Assembly: GCA_949126835.1 (NCBI GenBank)
Contig: OX421494.1
Coordinates: forward strand, 4,099,201 to 4,163,200
From: Anisus vortex
Taxonomy: Eukaryota > Mollusca > Gastropoda > Planorbidae
Reading direction: 5' to 3'
DNA length: 64,000 nucleotides
The notes beneath the pieces were generated by a model, which did no database searches, was not told the DNA's origin, and worked only from the letters and a program-made list of their open reading frames with translations. Made by a program: the position numbers and the translations under genes. Below are positions 10,860 through 23,339 of the stretch, in pieces (within the stretch, counting starts at the first letter, position 1; the number at the start of each line of letters is the position of its first letter).

Positions 10860-11200
10860 ACCACATCGCCCTTTCCCTTATCTCTTCTTCCAGATCCCCC
10901 TCTCTCATTCGCCCTTCACCGTATCTTCTCCCATTATTTCCACTCTCTCTTCTCACCCACCCACTTCGATTTCCACCTCCTTCACTCTCCTCTCTTTGCA
11001 TTTCCCCACCTCACCCACCCAATTTCTCAACTTTCTTGCTCTCTCTATCCTCCTAACACCTCTATCTCTTTCCCCCTCTTCCCATCTCTCTCTCTCTTTC
11101 TCTCTAATATTTCGTTCTTTTCGCCTCTCTATTCCCTCTTTCACCTTTCTCTGCCACACTCTCTCTGTCCCACAGCCCCCCCTCCCACCTTTCCCTTTCT
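10780..11200. repeat. (CT)n pyrimidine-rich low-complexity region
   Basis: A pyrimidine-rich block with pure (CT)n at about 10790-10858. It is the source of the 265-aa Ser/Leu/Pro-rich plus frame that starts at 10552. No domain or splice pattern supports a gene. Confidence 0.85.
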
Positions 11201-12590
11201 CTCAATTTGTCCAAGACCTTACTTCCGTTCTGCAGACATGTCAATGTCAGGAGCAACTCACGGAACAACAGCTCACGAATTTCTTACACGTGAGGGCACT
11301 CGATCAGAAATTTCTTAAAAAAAAAAAAAAAAATCACTGGACATTATGAACACCGCACACTTGCCTATAAATACCTTGATATTTTTTTTTTCATACTTTG
11401 TTTCGTTTCTGAATCGGTTCTTAATTCTTGTTTTTAATTTCCGAAAAAAAAAAAAGCCTACATCCAATCAGCTTTCGTCATTAGACTAGCCAGCCAATCA
11501 TCTATCACGAGAAACAAAAAATCATGACTCCATTTGATGATACAGATAATGGTGTTTTAAAATTGTAAAAAAAAAAAATAGAAAAAAAAATAGTTTCAGA
11601 AAATGGAGAATTTTGTGTGCGTTTTGTTTTGAAGTCACGGAATTTTACCCCCTCACACCCCCTCAACTTATTTTACCAAACAGTCGCCATGGCTACAATG
11701 CGTACAAAAATGACGTCGTCAGTTGTTTTGACAAGTCCAAGCTATTCTACTCATTCCCTTACAAGTACAAACAAACAAACGTATAAATGGTCACGGGCGG
11801 CCATTATTCACATGTTTACGTATTTTATATTCAATTTAGTGACTATTTGACGGCTAACGGTTTATTAATACAATGTCGACTCTAAAGGTGGTCAAGCTCA
11901 ATGGGGGGGGGGGGGGGTGGGGGGTGACACAGACATGCAGTAACACACAATAAAAAATATTTTCTATAATTCTCATAAGAGCTTCATTATTTTTTTTTTT
12001 AACACATGGTGATGGGTGGTTCACTTGCGTCAAGAGTATAAACAACCCAGCTATCTTAAGGAGGGCCATATCAACAGAAACATTTGACAATATAGATGGT
12101 GATTTGAGACATTTAAAGTAATAAATAATGTCCCGGTGGGTCGGAACCCAAGCGTAGCCCCCCATCACGCAGACGCTTACGCCACCACCAACACTGGCGC
12201 CCCACTCCACCGCCCCTACCCACCAGAGAGCGTGTGCCCAGTATATAAATAGGATGCTCTTCATTGACAAGCTAAATCATCTCATGGGAAAGAACCCCAT
12301 CCCCGTTTCTATGAAAGTAAAAAGAAAAAAAAAACAACGCAAATATCCGCTTTTGCGCAGTGATACATTATTCACTTCAAATTCTGTTCACAACATTCAT
12401 CACTGACCTAAGTAGCACACCTAGAGTGCTGCATTCCACAAGTCCGCGATCCATCACTTTCTTGACGTCATAGATACACAATACAATGGACTTGTGTCTA
12501 AAGTCTTAAGCCTTTGGAAAAGATATATAATCCTGTTTGTCATTGAGCTATCTTTACACATGGATTGGGTCGATGTTTTGAAAATAAAAG
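11201..12590. other. Intergenic DNA with homopolymer runs
   Basis: Poly-A tracts occur at about 11318-11332 and 11567-11590, and a 15-base G-run at 11903-11917. The minus frame at 11854-12270 crosses the G-run and has no recognisable domain. Nothing else is supported. Confidence 0.45.
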
Positions 12591-12595
12591 TTGTA

Positions 12596-12975
<380 letters not shown>

Positions 12976-13860
12976 TCTAAATATTTATCTATCGATTTGT
13001 CTATTTTATCCATCTATCAGTTCGTCTTTATATGTGCTAGTTTGACATTTCATCTATTTATCCAGCAATACATTTACAACGCAGGCACTAGTTCGTACTA
13101 TAATAAAAAAAAAATTTCGTGTCTATCTGCGAACTTGAACTTGACTCTTTGATTGTGCGCCCATTTGGTCTGTCTTTCCAAGTATTCGTCCATAATATAT
13201 CCCACCCATCCAACTTCACTGTCTATCATGCGTCTGGCTGGTTAGTAAAACAGCACTCAGCAACACGCCTGGACTTCCTCGTCTGCTAGAAATCAAACAA
13301 CCTTTGACCCAATAGCCTCATCACCCCCAATTTTGTATTGTTGCCTATTTCCAGACCAGGTTCAGCAGGTACGCAGGGAGTGCTAAACCTGGTTACTGAA
13401 GTGAGAGAATACAACTCAACCTATTAATTTGCCCCCCTCCCCCCCAACCTTATCTAACCACGCACTCTGGCAGGCATCTAACACATTGTTTTAATCTCAG
13501 CTAATGCATTATTGGTGATTTGAAGGAGGGGGGGGGGGGGGCGAAAAAAAAGGGCTTAACAGGACGTAACGTCACGGTTTTAATTCCAATCATCTTTATT
13601 AAAAATAATAAATTTACAAAGAGAAATAATTTTCGAGATACGGATGTATGGCTTCGATCTCACTCAGAAATTCTGAAGGGGGAATCCTCATATTTTTCGT
13701 AATGTTTAAATAAAAAATATAACTTTTGTTGAAAATGAAACAATCTAATTAGATATATATATAACAGTCGCTTAAAAATGTTTCGTTGGACAACATCGTA
13801 GCCCAGAATCGGTCCGCGGGCCATAGGTTGACATCAACACAAAGCCCAATTAAGTTAAGT
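12976..13860. other. Intergenic DNA, nothing recognised
   Basis: Unique-looking AT-rich DNA with a G-run at about 13528-13541. I see no exon or repeat family. Confidence 0.4.
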
Positions 13861-13863
13861 AAA

Positions 13864-13865
<2 letters not shown>

Positions 13866-13900
<35 letters not shown>
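13866..13900. repeat. (CA)n microsatellite
   Basis: About seventeen CA units. A (TG)n-type tract of similar size follows at about 14140-14193. Confidence 0.95.
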
Positions 13901-14139
13901 CCACACACAAAGTAGGCTACTGTTGATTACAATTAGAACCTCTGCGCCCTAATTACCCCGGGTGTCTTTTATCGAGAGCAGAAACAAAAAAAATAAATTA
14001 GAAATTGGACCCAACAGGTCATGTGACTGTGGTCCGTGTAATGGATTGGCTTGCTTCCCGGAAAGAAGTTCATTACGCTTAGTGCGTCTGTTGATTGTGG
14101 ATGCGCAGACGGATCCTTTTGGGAATACCCGTTGGTAGT

Positions 14140-14193
14140 ACGTTGTGTGTGTGTGCGCGTGAATGTGTGTGTGTGTGTGCGTGTGTGTGTGTA
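14140..14193. repeat. (TG)n microsatellite, imperfect
   Basis: TG units interrupted by CGCG and AA. The short minus-strand frame with a Thr/His repeat comes from it. Confidence 0.9.
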
Positions 14194-14199
14194 GTTAGT

Positions 14200-15507
14200 A
14201 GAGTAGTTGTGAGGGACGTAGGGTATCCTTTGTAAACAATACCTTGTTTGTATAGCCGAATTCAAGAGATGGTTTAGACTTTAGGAAACGATATATTTTG
14301 TTTGTTTAAAAATAAAACATTCGACTCGCCTCACACAGAAATACCGGTAAGCCTACTGCTGCAGAAGCTGCAGGCAGATGCGAAAAGGCGCGTGTCTGCC
14401 ATAAGTGGGACTGTGGTTTTGACGTCTGACAAGAGATCAGTCAAGTTTTTTTCCCCCGACAGACGTCACGTGAGACTAGTGCCCTATGTTAGCTCTTAGA
14501 ATGTAAGAACATTATCTGCGTGGCCCGGGGGCATACCTGTGTTTACACACCCGTAACGGCATCGTGGTTATGTAACAAAGTGTAGCTACAGAAATTATCA
14601 CGAGTCTTGTAAGACTTTCCGGCACCATCGGGAAACAGCATGATCATATCTGTACGTCAATCATAGTCATTTACATATAATGCCTCTCTTAATGCTATCA
14701 CATTAAACAAGCTCAGTGCACTCTTGTCTTGAGTCGTGGACTTTACCCGAAATGTAATAGGAACTTATGCACGATTTAACAAAGCATTTGGAGTTAGACT
14801 AGAGTCTATATAATTTAGAATATGTGTTGAGCACAACATATGAAATATGAAACAAAAAAAATCGTTGCTAGAACTTGGATTAGCTTCTAACAGACCTTCG
14901 TCAACTTTTTCACAAGAAAGAAATTCCGCTAACCAATAAACATAATCTTATCTGTTAATAAAAGCATTATGATTGTTTGCTTTAAAAATAAACACAACAA
15001 ATTACATAGGAACTAACAACAAACAACATACAACATGCAAAACAAATCATAAACATATATTTTACAACTAACAACATACATCATATAAAAAACAACATAC
15101 TATATACATTATACAACAAATTTCTCGATAGAATGTTTTATTCTGCTCTTCACTTAAAAAAGAAACAACTCAGATTCCATTGTGTTTTAACGAAAGAATT
15201 CTCCCGGGGCTCCGGTGATGGTCATTTCGAAATACCCATTTCCTGGCGGGTGTTGAATAGTTTTTTGTTTGGTTGTAATTTGATTTCAATGACCTTTGTA
15301 GGGAAACCAATATTCACACACACAGCTTAGTCAAATATAATTTTGTACTTTTAATATTAACAATAGGGATTTTCAAACACTTTGTTTACTCACACAGGCA
15401 TGAGCAAACAAACTACACACACCAACACAAATTTTAAGAAAATAAAATTGAATCAACACGAGCTAACAGGCTTGTAAATAGTCTGGCTTTGTGCATGCCT
15501 CTTTGTC
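14200..15507. other. Intergenic DNA, nothing recognised
   Basis: AT-rich. About 14990-15110 is an 'ACAACATA'-rich low-complexity stretch. I recognise no exon. Confidence 0.4.
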
Positions 15508-15515
15508 CACCAGTC

Positions 15516-15730
15516 TAGGGGTCGACAACCTACGGCACGCGTGCCCAAAAGTGGCAAGCAATAGCGATTTTCGAGGGCACGCGGAAAACCCTCATCAAGG
15601 CAATTCAAGTCTCTTCTACAAGAAATAGAGTGCTAGAGCTGGATGACTTGTAGGTTGTTTGGCACACTGAATGAATAAGAACTCCCTCTTTGGCACTATT
15701 ATCAAAAGGTTGCCGACCCCAGGACCCTTG
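15516..15730. mobile_element. hAT MITE of the GTCGGCAACC family, 215 bp
   Basis: The left end is TAGGGGTCGACAACC and the right end contains GGTTGCCGACCCC. An exact 8-bp duplication CACCAGTC flanks it (15508-15515 and 15731-15738). Internal motifs 'GGCACGC' and 'TTGGCAC' recur in the same places as in the copies at 22451, 28248, 34851 and 37358. Confidence 0.75.
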
Positions 15731-15979
15731 CACCAGTCTGATTAACAAGGGTGCAGGCGAATGGAGGCGCGTGGGTTTCTGGAATTTCTCACCAAGAATG
15801 AACAAAAGTATGACGAAATATCCGCCTCCAATTGCGCGTTATCAAACGCAGTCAAGTTATTAAATGAAGAAGCTTATTTCCGGTTGGCGAGCTGTGAAAT
15901 TATAAATTGCTTCCTTCTGGGGGAAGTTCGTGATTTCAATGCTATACCTGTTAATTTTTATCAGAATTTTACAGTCTAG

Positions 15980-16350
15980 TGGTCGAAGGGCAAGAGTATT
16001 AACACAGAAAGCATTATATTCTAACTTAAATATTATATATCACACAACTATCTATTACAACGCTTAAATAGACACGATAAAAACACATTTCTAATTCCTT
16101 ATGCAAAAACAATTTCTATTCAGCCCCCCCCCCCCCACCGAGTAGTATCCGGACATGGAATGGGTACAGACCTACTTCTAGCTATGCTGCCTTCAGTTCC
16201 GCTATATACGCGCCCGGGACTGTAAGGGTCAACATAATTATTAAAACACTAATCCAAATGCAAGACTAGACTCAGACCACGGATAAGCGTAGGAGGCAAT
16301 AATTTTCTGTATAGAAGGAGCATCTGAGATATTATATAAGATACTGTAAG
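15980..16350 (+). pseudogene. LINE family A, 3' end, split by a MITE
   Basis: Before the break lies a decayed C-terminal segment ending with 'GGACATGGAATGGG'. After it come 'ACTAATCCAAATGCAAGACTAGACTC' (in part) and the family's 'GCGTAGGAGGCAATAATTTTCTG..GAAGGAGC' 3' UTR. The interruption is the piggyBac-like MITE at 16163-16229, which is therefore younger than this LINE copy. Confidence 0.7.
16163..16229 (+). mobile_element. piggyBac-like MITE, degraded copy
   Basis: It shares 'GACCTACTTCTA' and 'GCCTTCAGTTCCGCTATATA' with the intact units. The left terminus and left TTAA are lost, and the right end reads AAGGGTCAA instead of AAGGGTTAA. It sits inside a LINE A relic. Confidence 0.75.
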
Positions 16351-16634
16351 ATAGGGTTAGTTAGTGTGAGTTTCTTGTAAATAAGCTAGCATGTTGTTTT
16401 CCTGTATATTTGCTGTTAATAAAATGCTCGATAAATATTTATTTTAATCTATTCAGATGTCGAGTTAATGATATCTGAACTAGATGTAGTCATTCTCATT
16501 AAAAAGCAAAAAATATTATTGAATCATTTTTTGTTATAAGCTTGTTATTTAATAATAACTATTTTAAGACTAATTTGGTCAACAATTATAACACAATCTA
16601 CATACAAATATCACATTTTGTCAGACTAATAAAA

Positions 16635-16712
16635 CATAGATCAAACCACGTATAGGCGTAGGACGCAATAATTTTCTGTAGAGAAAGGGCGTCTGTAATA
16701 TATAAGATAAGA
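16635..16712 (+). mobile_element. LINE family A 3'-UTR scrap
   Basis: 'GCGTAGGACGCAATAATTTT' followed by 'GGGCGTCTGTAATATATAAGATAAG' (in part) is the terminal part of LINE A only. It ends in the family's ATAAGATAAG-type tail. Confidence 0.7.
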
Positions 16713-17023
16713 ACCAATTTTAATAAAAAGAAGCAATCGGAAAAAAAAAAGATATGAAAACTCCTTATTACAAAATATTTTATGACGTAATAGTGGAATT
16801 AGTTGTTTTTGTCTGTCTTTCATTTTCATATCCTGCCGTGGCAAGTGACATACTGGTTATTTCCGGTTGACTCCTGGCCGGCTCTATTCGGATGTCGTCT
16901 GTTTTTGATTATGGCGTCTTCCGTAATAATGGAATGTAATATAAAAGAGAAACAACAAAAAAATTGGCGCGCTCCGTCCTGTCTTAAATTAATGGACACC
17001 GGGAGCTGGTGATATAGGGCTGG

Positions 17024-17034
17024 CGCAAGTGTGT

Positions 17035-17074
<40 letters not shown>
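17024..17074. repeat. (TG)n microsatellite
   Basis: About twenty-three TG units with one TA interruption. Confidence 0.95.
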
Positions 17075-17076
<2 letters not shown>

Positions 17077-17282
17077 GGGGGAGGGTTGAGGTGTGGTGGG
17101 GGTGATGGAAGCCTGTATCTGGACGAAGGCCAAGACATTGATCCCGCGCTAATAGCCAGCTAAAATATATTACATGAATAGTTTCATAGAGTCTGTGACT
17201 CGGATATTATGTTTTATTACTTTGCAAGATGTGATTCTTGTTGATTGTGGTATAATAAGTTAACCGAGTTACTGTTGAAGTG

Positions 17283-17610
17283 AGTAAAGTAGTAATAATA
17301 CACAAGGCATTAAACTCTAATTTAGTAATACAACCCAATAACAACTTGTTGCAATGCTCAGATAAAGATAAGGACAAAAACCACTTTCCTTATCCTTTAT
17401 GTGAGAACAAATGCATATAAGTACTCTTTATTCCCGAGTGGCATTCAGGCATGGAATGTGTTGCCTGAACAAACCAGGAAAACTAGAAACTTAAATTCAT
17501 TTAAAACATTAATAAAGAAGCAAGACTAGACTAGGACGACGGATGAGCGTAGGACGCAATAATCTTCTTTATAAAAGGAGCGTCTGTAATGTATAAGATA
17601 AGATAAGGAA
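17283..17610 (+). pseudogene. LINE family A, 5'-truncated 3' end
   Basis: This is the cleanest copy of the family's last ~330 bp. It encodes KVVIIHKALN.., then TNAYKYSLFPSG, then the residues around WNVLPEQTRKT. The 3' UTR and an (ATAAG)n tail at about 17595-17607 follow. The start is abrupt, as in a 5'-truncated insertion. Confidence 0.8.
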
Positions 17611-17846
17611 ATGACACAGGTGATGTTGGGGTAAAGATCAAGCAAAAGAATGAGAAGGCGGCTGGATAGCAAAGCTGACAATGAGCTTGACTCGCAAGGT
17701 CGACATCATTGGTTTGATCCGCAATCCGAATTAAAAAATCCACCGCTGACTTGGAGAGGAGATGGGCCAAGTCTACCAAGCCCACTGATAGGACTAACAA
17801 AAAAATGAGAAAGACCATTGTATTATCTCAGACATCGTAAAGCATA

Positions 17847-17927
17847 TTAACCCTTCCCGTACCGACCTACTTCTATCTATGTTGCCTTCAGTTCCGCTAT
17901 ATACGCGCCCGGGACTGTAAGGGTTAA
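17847..17927 (+). mobile_element. piggyBac-like 73-bp MITE, copy 2
   Basis: The 73-bp unit (17851-17923) lies between TTAA at 17847-17850 and 17924-17927. The ends are CCCTTCCCG and TGTAAGGG. It differs from the inverted copy at 28057-28129 by a single visible substitution, which suggests recent activity. Confidence 0.85.
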
Positions 17928-18344
17928 GACAAACAATGGTTGATAGTTGTGAAAACCTTTGATAGACCAATTATTTCTCATGACGCAATAAGTGGAAGGA
18001 AAGGGCAACCGACGTGCCTGTGAAGAAACATGCCTACCGTTCCGCTTTTGGCGTATTTGTTCCGCTTTTTGATTAAAAAACACACTTTGTTACGCCGTTA
18101 CGCTTTTTACTAGTTATGTTACGCCAAATTGGAAAGTTTGGGTTTTTCGTGTGTTGAAATATAGTCCATGTCTAGGTTGATAAATCAAAGGGATAAATAA
18201 GGTCACAATGATATAATTATTATTACTTGGGTTTTCTGGGTTTTTTAAAAAGACATATTCTAGTCTTTTCTAACGTTTTTTTGCGGTATTACAGTGTTTG
18301 GCAATGAATCTTATTTTCCTTTACTGTATTGCTAAGATTGTGAA

Positions 18345-19200
18345 AATGTCTAAACAATGAACAATGAACAATGAACAATATTTATTAGCCACATAGTACA
18401 TAGGTACAATAAAGGCATAGTCAAAAACATAAGAAAATTATAGCATTTGTGAATAATAAATTGATTAATAATAGTAATACCAATATTAGTGATAAAAATG
18501 AAGGTAATAGAAAATTTATTAATTAAAGGTATCCTAAAAGAAAATTCAGGGGGGATAATTTAGTTTATAATACAATTTTTGGGGGAAAAAAACTAACATA
18601 GAAAAAAAAAAAAAAAAAAAAAATAAAATAAAAAAAACAACAACTTAATTTACTAACATAGACATACAAGTACATCATTTTCATTAGACCTGCACAGCAT
18701 TAACATAGTGAGAACAAACATTTAAGAAATCATTCACAAATTTTTCTTGCGGCTTAGTATATTACATTTCTTCTACGACTATCTCTCATTAGCATAGTGA
18801 CAAACCAACAAGTTAAAATACTTAAACATTTCTAACCTATTTTTCATTTTTTAAAAGCAGATACTAATATTTTTGAAAATATGCTTAGTTTTTTAAGTTC
18901 TTTTAGAGAGCTAGAATTAAGCAGTTCCGACATTTTTTCTACATTAGGTCTGTTATAGTAATATTTTTTTAGATACATTTTTCGTTGGGCATTGAAGTGC
19001 ACACATTGAAGTAAATAGTGAAATCCATCTCGTATATCTTTTAAGCAAAGGGGACATAATCTTAAATTATAATCTATTCTGGACTGGCTCAGAAAGTTTA
19101 AATCTGATTTGTTCAAACTAAAAAAACAGACAGTTTTATAGGAAGGAATATTCAGCAAAGAAAAACGTGGATTTAGGCCTAATGTTCTTTGTACTAGTCT
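18345..19200 (-). pseudogene. LINE family B, 3' end with (CAATGAA)n tail
   Basis: On the minus strand, 19158-18844 keeps a 104-aa frame with CPLC-x8-H-x4-C spacing (residues CPLCLKDIRDGFHYLLQC) and a conserved tail of RPNVEKMS type. This matches the C-terminal Cys/His motif common near the end of LINE ORF2 proteins. The 3' UTR runs down to 18345. It ends in the heptamer repeat CAATGAA, the complement of the tail on the plus copy at 7.8 kb. A poly-A-rich stretch lies at about 18599-18655. Confidence 0.8.
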
Positions 19201-19859
19201 TAGGTCTTAGACGATTATATCTAGATCGATTGCGAACTGTCTGTAAAACGTAGGCCTACCTAGTAACCTACATTTTAAATAGTGGAATAGTAAATAGATG
19301 GGTATGTTTCTCTTTTTTTTTTGTTATAAAAGATTGTTAGATAAAGGGTGTTCCGCTTTTTTGTTGAAAAATCCTCTTTTTCATCAAGATTGTTCCTCTT
19401 TCTAGTCCTTAGGGGTAGGCATGTCTGGGCCAAGGAGAAGGGGGTGGAGCCGGTGACGGGTGCTTCTAGGGCATTCTAGGCCCATATTAATAGTTCAAAA
19501 AAGTCCCACTTAGATGACATTTTCATGTAAAAATACCCATTTTTTTAGTTTTAAAGGGCCCAATGCCAGCTTTTCTGTGGCATATTTTCTCGGTAGACCT
19601 GAGCGCATTTAACAATTACTTGAATGTACCGACCACATAATATAAGATAATAAGATTTATATCCAGCGAAGCATATGCCGTCCTCACTGTCACTGCGGTC
19701 CAAATTATCTTTGAGCAGTACAGCCAAAAGCAACCATACGTCATTGTTAAACAGGTTGATATGCTTTTGATAAGCATTATATTATATATAGCTTGATATA
19801 TAACGAACAAATATTTAGAAAGGATGCCTACCACGTGTATTGTCTGGTTTTCCCAATGA
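19201..19859. other. Intergenic DNA, nothing recognised
   Basis: AT-rich DNA. The overlapping short minus frames have no domain I recognise. Confidence 0.4.
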
Positions 19860-20290
19860 ACACCATCTCCTATCCCATAACCCAAATGAGGGTCGTTGGG
19901 GCACAATTTTTTTAAAGTTGGTCAATTTTATGCCATCCGTCTCGGGACTCCGCAAGAGACAAGCGGTATAATCCTTGATGTCATCTTCCCATCGTCTCTT
20001 CTGCCTGCCTCTCTTTCTCCCCCCCCCCCCCCCTGTACTGTGCCCTGCAGTGTAGTTTTCGCCAGGCCTTCGGATCTTGCCACATGCCCGTACCATCTGA
20101 GTTTTTTTGCATTTGATGGCGCTGAGTAGAGCCTTGTGAGCCGTGAGGGCCGATGACGTTGGTGATTCGCTCACGGACAGCCTCATTTGTAACCCCATCT
20201 TTGTAGATGTTCAAAATGTTACGGAGGCATCTCATTTCCAGGGTTGTGATTCTGTGCTGGAGATCTGCTGGAAGTGTCCATGATTCACAC
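19860..20290 (-). pseudogene. LINE C-terminal fragment, CESWTL/GHV type
   Basis: Minus-strand translation in two overlapping frames gives CESWTLPADLQHRITTLEMR, then RNILNIYKDGVTNEAVRERI. After a frameshift come a basic stretch (GGGGGRKRGRQKRRWEDD) and a tail. This is the known C-terminus of non-LTR retrotransposon ORF2 proteins that carry 'YGCESWTL..RCLRxIL..TNxxVR..GRPxxxWxDN'. Stops and frame changes make it a relic. A 23-bp tandem array starts where its CESWTL codons lie. Confidence 0.8.
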
Positions 20291-20597
20291 AACTATGTGT
20301 CCATGATTCACACACCTAAGTGTCCATGATTCACACAACTATGTGTCCATGATTCACACAACTATGTGTCCATGATTCACACAACTATGTGTCCATGATT
20401 CATACAACTAAGTGTCCATGATTCACACACCTAAGTGTCCATGATTCACACACCTAAGTGTCCATGATTCACACACCTAAGTGTCCATGATTCACACACC
20501 TAAGTGTCCATGATTCACACACCTAAGTGTCCATGATTCACACACCTAAGTGTCCTTGATTCACACAACTATGTGTCCATGATTCACACACCTATTG
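20275..20597 (+). repeat. 23-bp tandem repeat, 14 copies
   Basis: Exact 23-bp period. 'TGATTCA' recurs from 20281 to 20580 in 14 positions. Unit: TGTCCATGATTCACACACC plus TAAG, with an AACTATG variant. Two unit types (CACCTAAG and AACTATG) occur in blocks. The unit is the complement of the LINE codons for C-E-S-W-T at the adjacent fragment's start. Confidence 0.95.
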
Positions 20598-20866
20598 CTA
20601 AACAAATGTCCTGAAGGATTGGTGCACAGTAAGACGCTTTGGACGGTCTGATGTCTGCTAAGATCTCTGACAAGAGTGATCTTTTGCTCCATGGAACAAC
20701 ATCTAGATATCTAGACTAAATCATTAAAAAAAAAAGATACTTTACGTAATTTTCTACTCGTGTTTGAGACCTTGTCGAACACTGATCTGTATCGATATGT
20801 TTACCTTGTCAAACACTTATCTGTCTGGAAATGTTTACCACGTCATTTATACAAGTAAGTATCCCC

Positions 20867-21005
20867 GTTAGACCAATTTGATCTATAAGGCAAGTGAGGT
20901 AGCGTTTAAAAGTTTCTGTGGCCTCCAGACCCCTAGGCCTTCACCAGGATTCAAACCCAGGACGTTCGGTACGCCACCCAAGCGCCCTGTCGATACACCA
21001 CACAT
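20867..21005 (-). mobile_element. SINE with internal deletion
   Basis: The reverse complement shows the 3' block (AAACGCTACCTCACTTGCC-like) joined directly to the head block (GGGTTTGAATCCTGGTGAAGG-like). The middle body is missing. The B box GGTTTGAATCC is still readable. Confidence 0.7.
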
Positions 21006-21660
21006 CAAGCTTCAACAATGTATAGACGCTTCTACTGACTTCCCAGGAATGTTAACTTTTTGATAAAATTATCTCAAATGTTAATAATAAACGTCGAACA
21101 AAAACAAACAGTTTTAAAATATCATCTCCTAAAATAGGTTTGATAGATCCTATCCATCTCTCATTGATAACCTGCTGTATGTCCGTCTTTCTCACTTATT
21201 CCGCCCATCTCTGCCAGTTATCTCTCGTCTAAACATCTTTTTGTTAACAGATTGCAAACACATGCCAACTTTAATTTTATCAAACTTGGAGCGCTAAAAA
21301 AAAAATTGCTTACACTTGAATAAAAAAAATGGTAAAAAGTGGCAGGCAAGTTAAAAACAAGAGAGTAAATTAACTTGCCGTTAATTAAACTTCGTAATTT
21401 TTAAAATTGGACACAAAAAAAGCACACACAGGTAGATCTATATCTAAGTGAATAACTAACGGACTGACAGTTTTAATATATTCGATTCCAAGGTCAGTAT
21501 TCGAATCTCCATTAAAGATGGCAACGATACTTAGTTCCGTCATTCGTCTCTGAGTATCGTTCACAAATCTTTGAATCTACGATTGTGCATTAGGAATAAA
21601 TTGTATAGGGTTCCAAATCTGGGATCTTTGAATCTACATCTGGAATATTAATACATATTT
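21006..21660. other. Intergenic DNA, nothing recognised
   Basis: AT-rich. 'AATCTTTGAATCTACAT'-like motifs just before 21660 may be degenerate precursors of the 45-bp array. Confidence 0.4.
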
Positions 21661-21670
21661 AGTCTCGAAT

Positions 21671-22060
21671 CTTGGAGTCTTAAGTCTGGAATCTTGGACA
21701 CTTAAAACTGGAAATCTTGGAGTCTTAAGTCTGGAATCTTGGACACTTAAACCTGGAAATCTTGGAGTCTTAAGTCTGGAATCTTGGACACTTAAACCTG
21801 GGAATCTTGGAGTCTTAAGTCTGGAATCTTGGACACTTAAACCTGGGAATCTTGGAATCACTAGTCTGGAATCTTGGACACTTAAACCTGTGAATCTTGG
21901 AGTCTTAATTCTGGAATCTTGGACACTTAAACCTGGGAATCTTGGAGTCTTAAGTCTGGAATCTTGGACACTAAAACCTGGAAATCTTGGAATCACAAGT
22001 CTGGAATCTTGGACACTTAAACCTGGAAATCTTGGAGTCTTAATTCTGGAATCTTGGCGT
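21671..22060. repeat. 45-bp tandem repeat, 9 copies
   Basis: Copies start at 21671, 21716 and so on every 45 bp to about 22031. The unit contains CTTGGAGTCTTAAGTCTGG and ATCTTGGACACTTAAACCTG. The period is 15 codons, so a 144-aa minus frame (QDSRLKTPRFPGLSV repeated) and a plus frame both stay open. Confidence 0.95.
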
Positions 22061-22450
22061 TTTTGCACAGTAGTAAATTTTTATTTGTTCGAAATACAAC
22101 AAGGCTTGCTCTTCTAATCCTCAGTTAACGCGACGAAACTTCAGTCTTCACTGTTTGAAAGTCTCCGTCAAAACTCCTCCAGGATAAACCCTTACACGTT
22201 TTACTGCAAGTTGCACTAACATTACGCACAACAAAGCAATGATATAATAATTTGAGTTTTTGTTCCCATTACTTTTAGCCAGGATTGTGGTTGGCAAGGG
22301 ACGATGCATTATTGGTTTGTCACTCGTAAGGACAAACAGACCGTGTAAATCTGATCTTTACTTATTCATTCCAGTGTTGTTTTGGCAACTTCCCAGCCAC
22401 TTTCTAACGCTTAACATGTCTCAGTAAGTATAGATGTCCATACATTAGTC

Positions 22451-22648
22451 CATGGGACGGCAACCTTTTAATAATAGCGTGCCAAAGTAGGATTTGTAAT
22501 TCATTCAGCGTGCCAACAGCTTAAAGGTTCTACTGCTCTTTTCTAGCAGAAGACAATTTGCCATGCCCATTTGAATGTCTTCAGCGTAACATGAAAAATC
22601 GCTCTGCGTGCCAAGTGTGGCACGCGTTCCGTAGGTTGCCGACCACTG
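22451..22648. mobile_element. hAT MITE of the GTCGGCAACC family, 198 bp
   Basis: Left end CATGGGACGGCAACC, right end GGTTGCCGACCACTG. The exact 8-bp duplication CATTAGTC flanks it (22443-22450 and 22649-22656). It is the same length as the copy at 28248-28445. Confidence 0.88.
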
Positions 22649-22659
22649 CATTAGTCCAT

Positions 22660-23335
22660 ACAATTGTCTAAACTGTTACAAACGCGGGTCTTCTGTTGTA
22701 CGTCAAGGATCTTGTTCACTATGAAATAATACACTTAAGCCACTCGATGAATGTTTAAAGCAGAGAATTTAATGCTTGAACTTGTGTACAATAATAACAG
22801 CCAACTTTACTGGTTAACAATAAGTAGTTCCAAGCAAAAATCAACAACAACCACAACGAAACGTCTGCCTGCTTTATATAGATATTGGTACAGAAAGTAC
22901 TAGAATGGATTTTCCCTAAGTTTTCAGAATGCAAAAGAAAATGGCGAACTAGAAAGTCGAAGAGACTAGGTCATAATAAATTACTATCTACGCAAATAAT
23001 CTCTACACCAAAATTAAATGTAAATAAATACCTCTACATGAAGTAGCGAGACTATCCCATATACAATATAATATAGACTATTTTTACCTGCTATACACGC
23101 ATAACAATATAGTTGTTCATAAGCCATTGAGGGTCCATGGATCTCGTTAAGCAGAGTTCACTCGTCTCCTTGACCAGAGCAACAAGAGAATTGTGTGGCC
23201 AGGGCGATGCCCAGGCCGCTTTTTATTTCCCAGCGGATGCATTAGTAGGCCTCAGAGATTGGACGACTCAAGGACCAGTGAAAGCTTATCAGGTTTGAAC
23301 CCTTGACACCTCGTAACTGAACACTGTCCTTGTGA
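22660..23335. other. Intergenic DNA, nothing recognised
   Basis: AT-rich. A possible decayed SINE-like stretch occurs at about 23180-23330 but is too weak to call. Confidence 0.35.
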
Positions 23336-23339
23336 TCAC

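Noticed and set aside
10552..11349. 265-aa Ser/Pro/Leu-rich frame
   Set aside because: Dominated by a (CT)n low-complexity tract and ends in a poly-A run; no domain.
21634..22068. 144-aa repeat protein (QDSRLKTPRFPGLSV repeats)
   Set aside because: It is exactly the 45-bp array in one frame; both strands are open, so openness is not evidence of coding.
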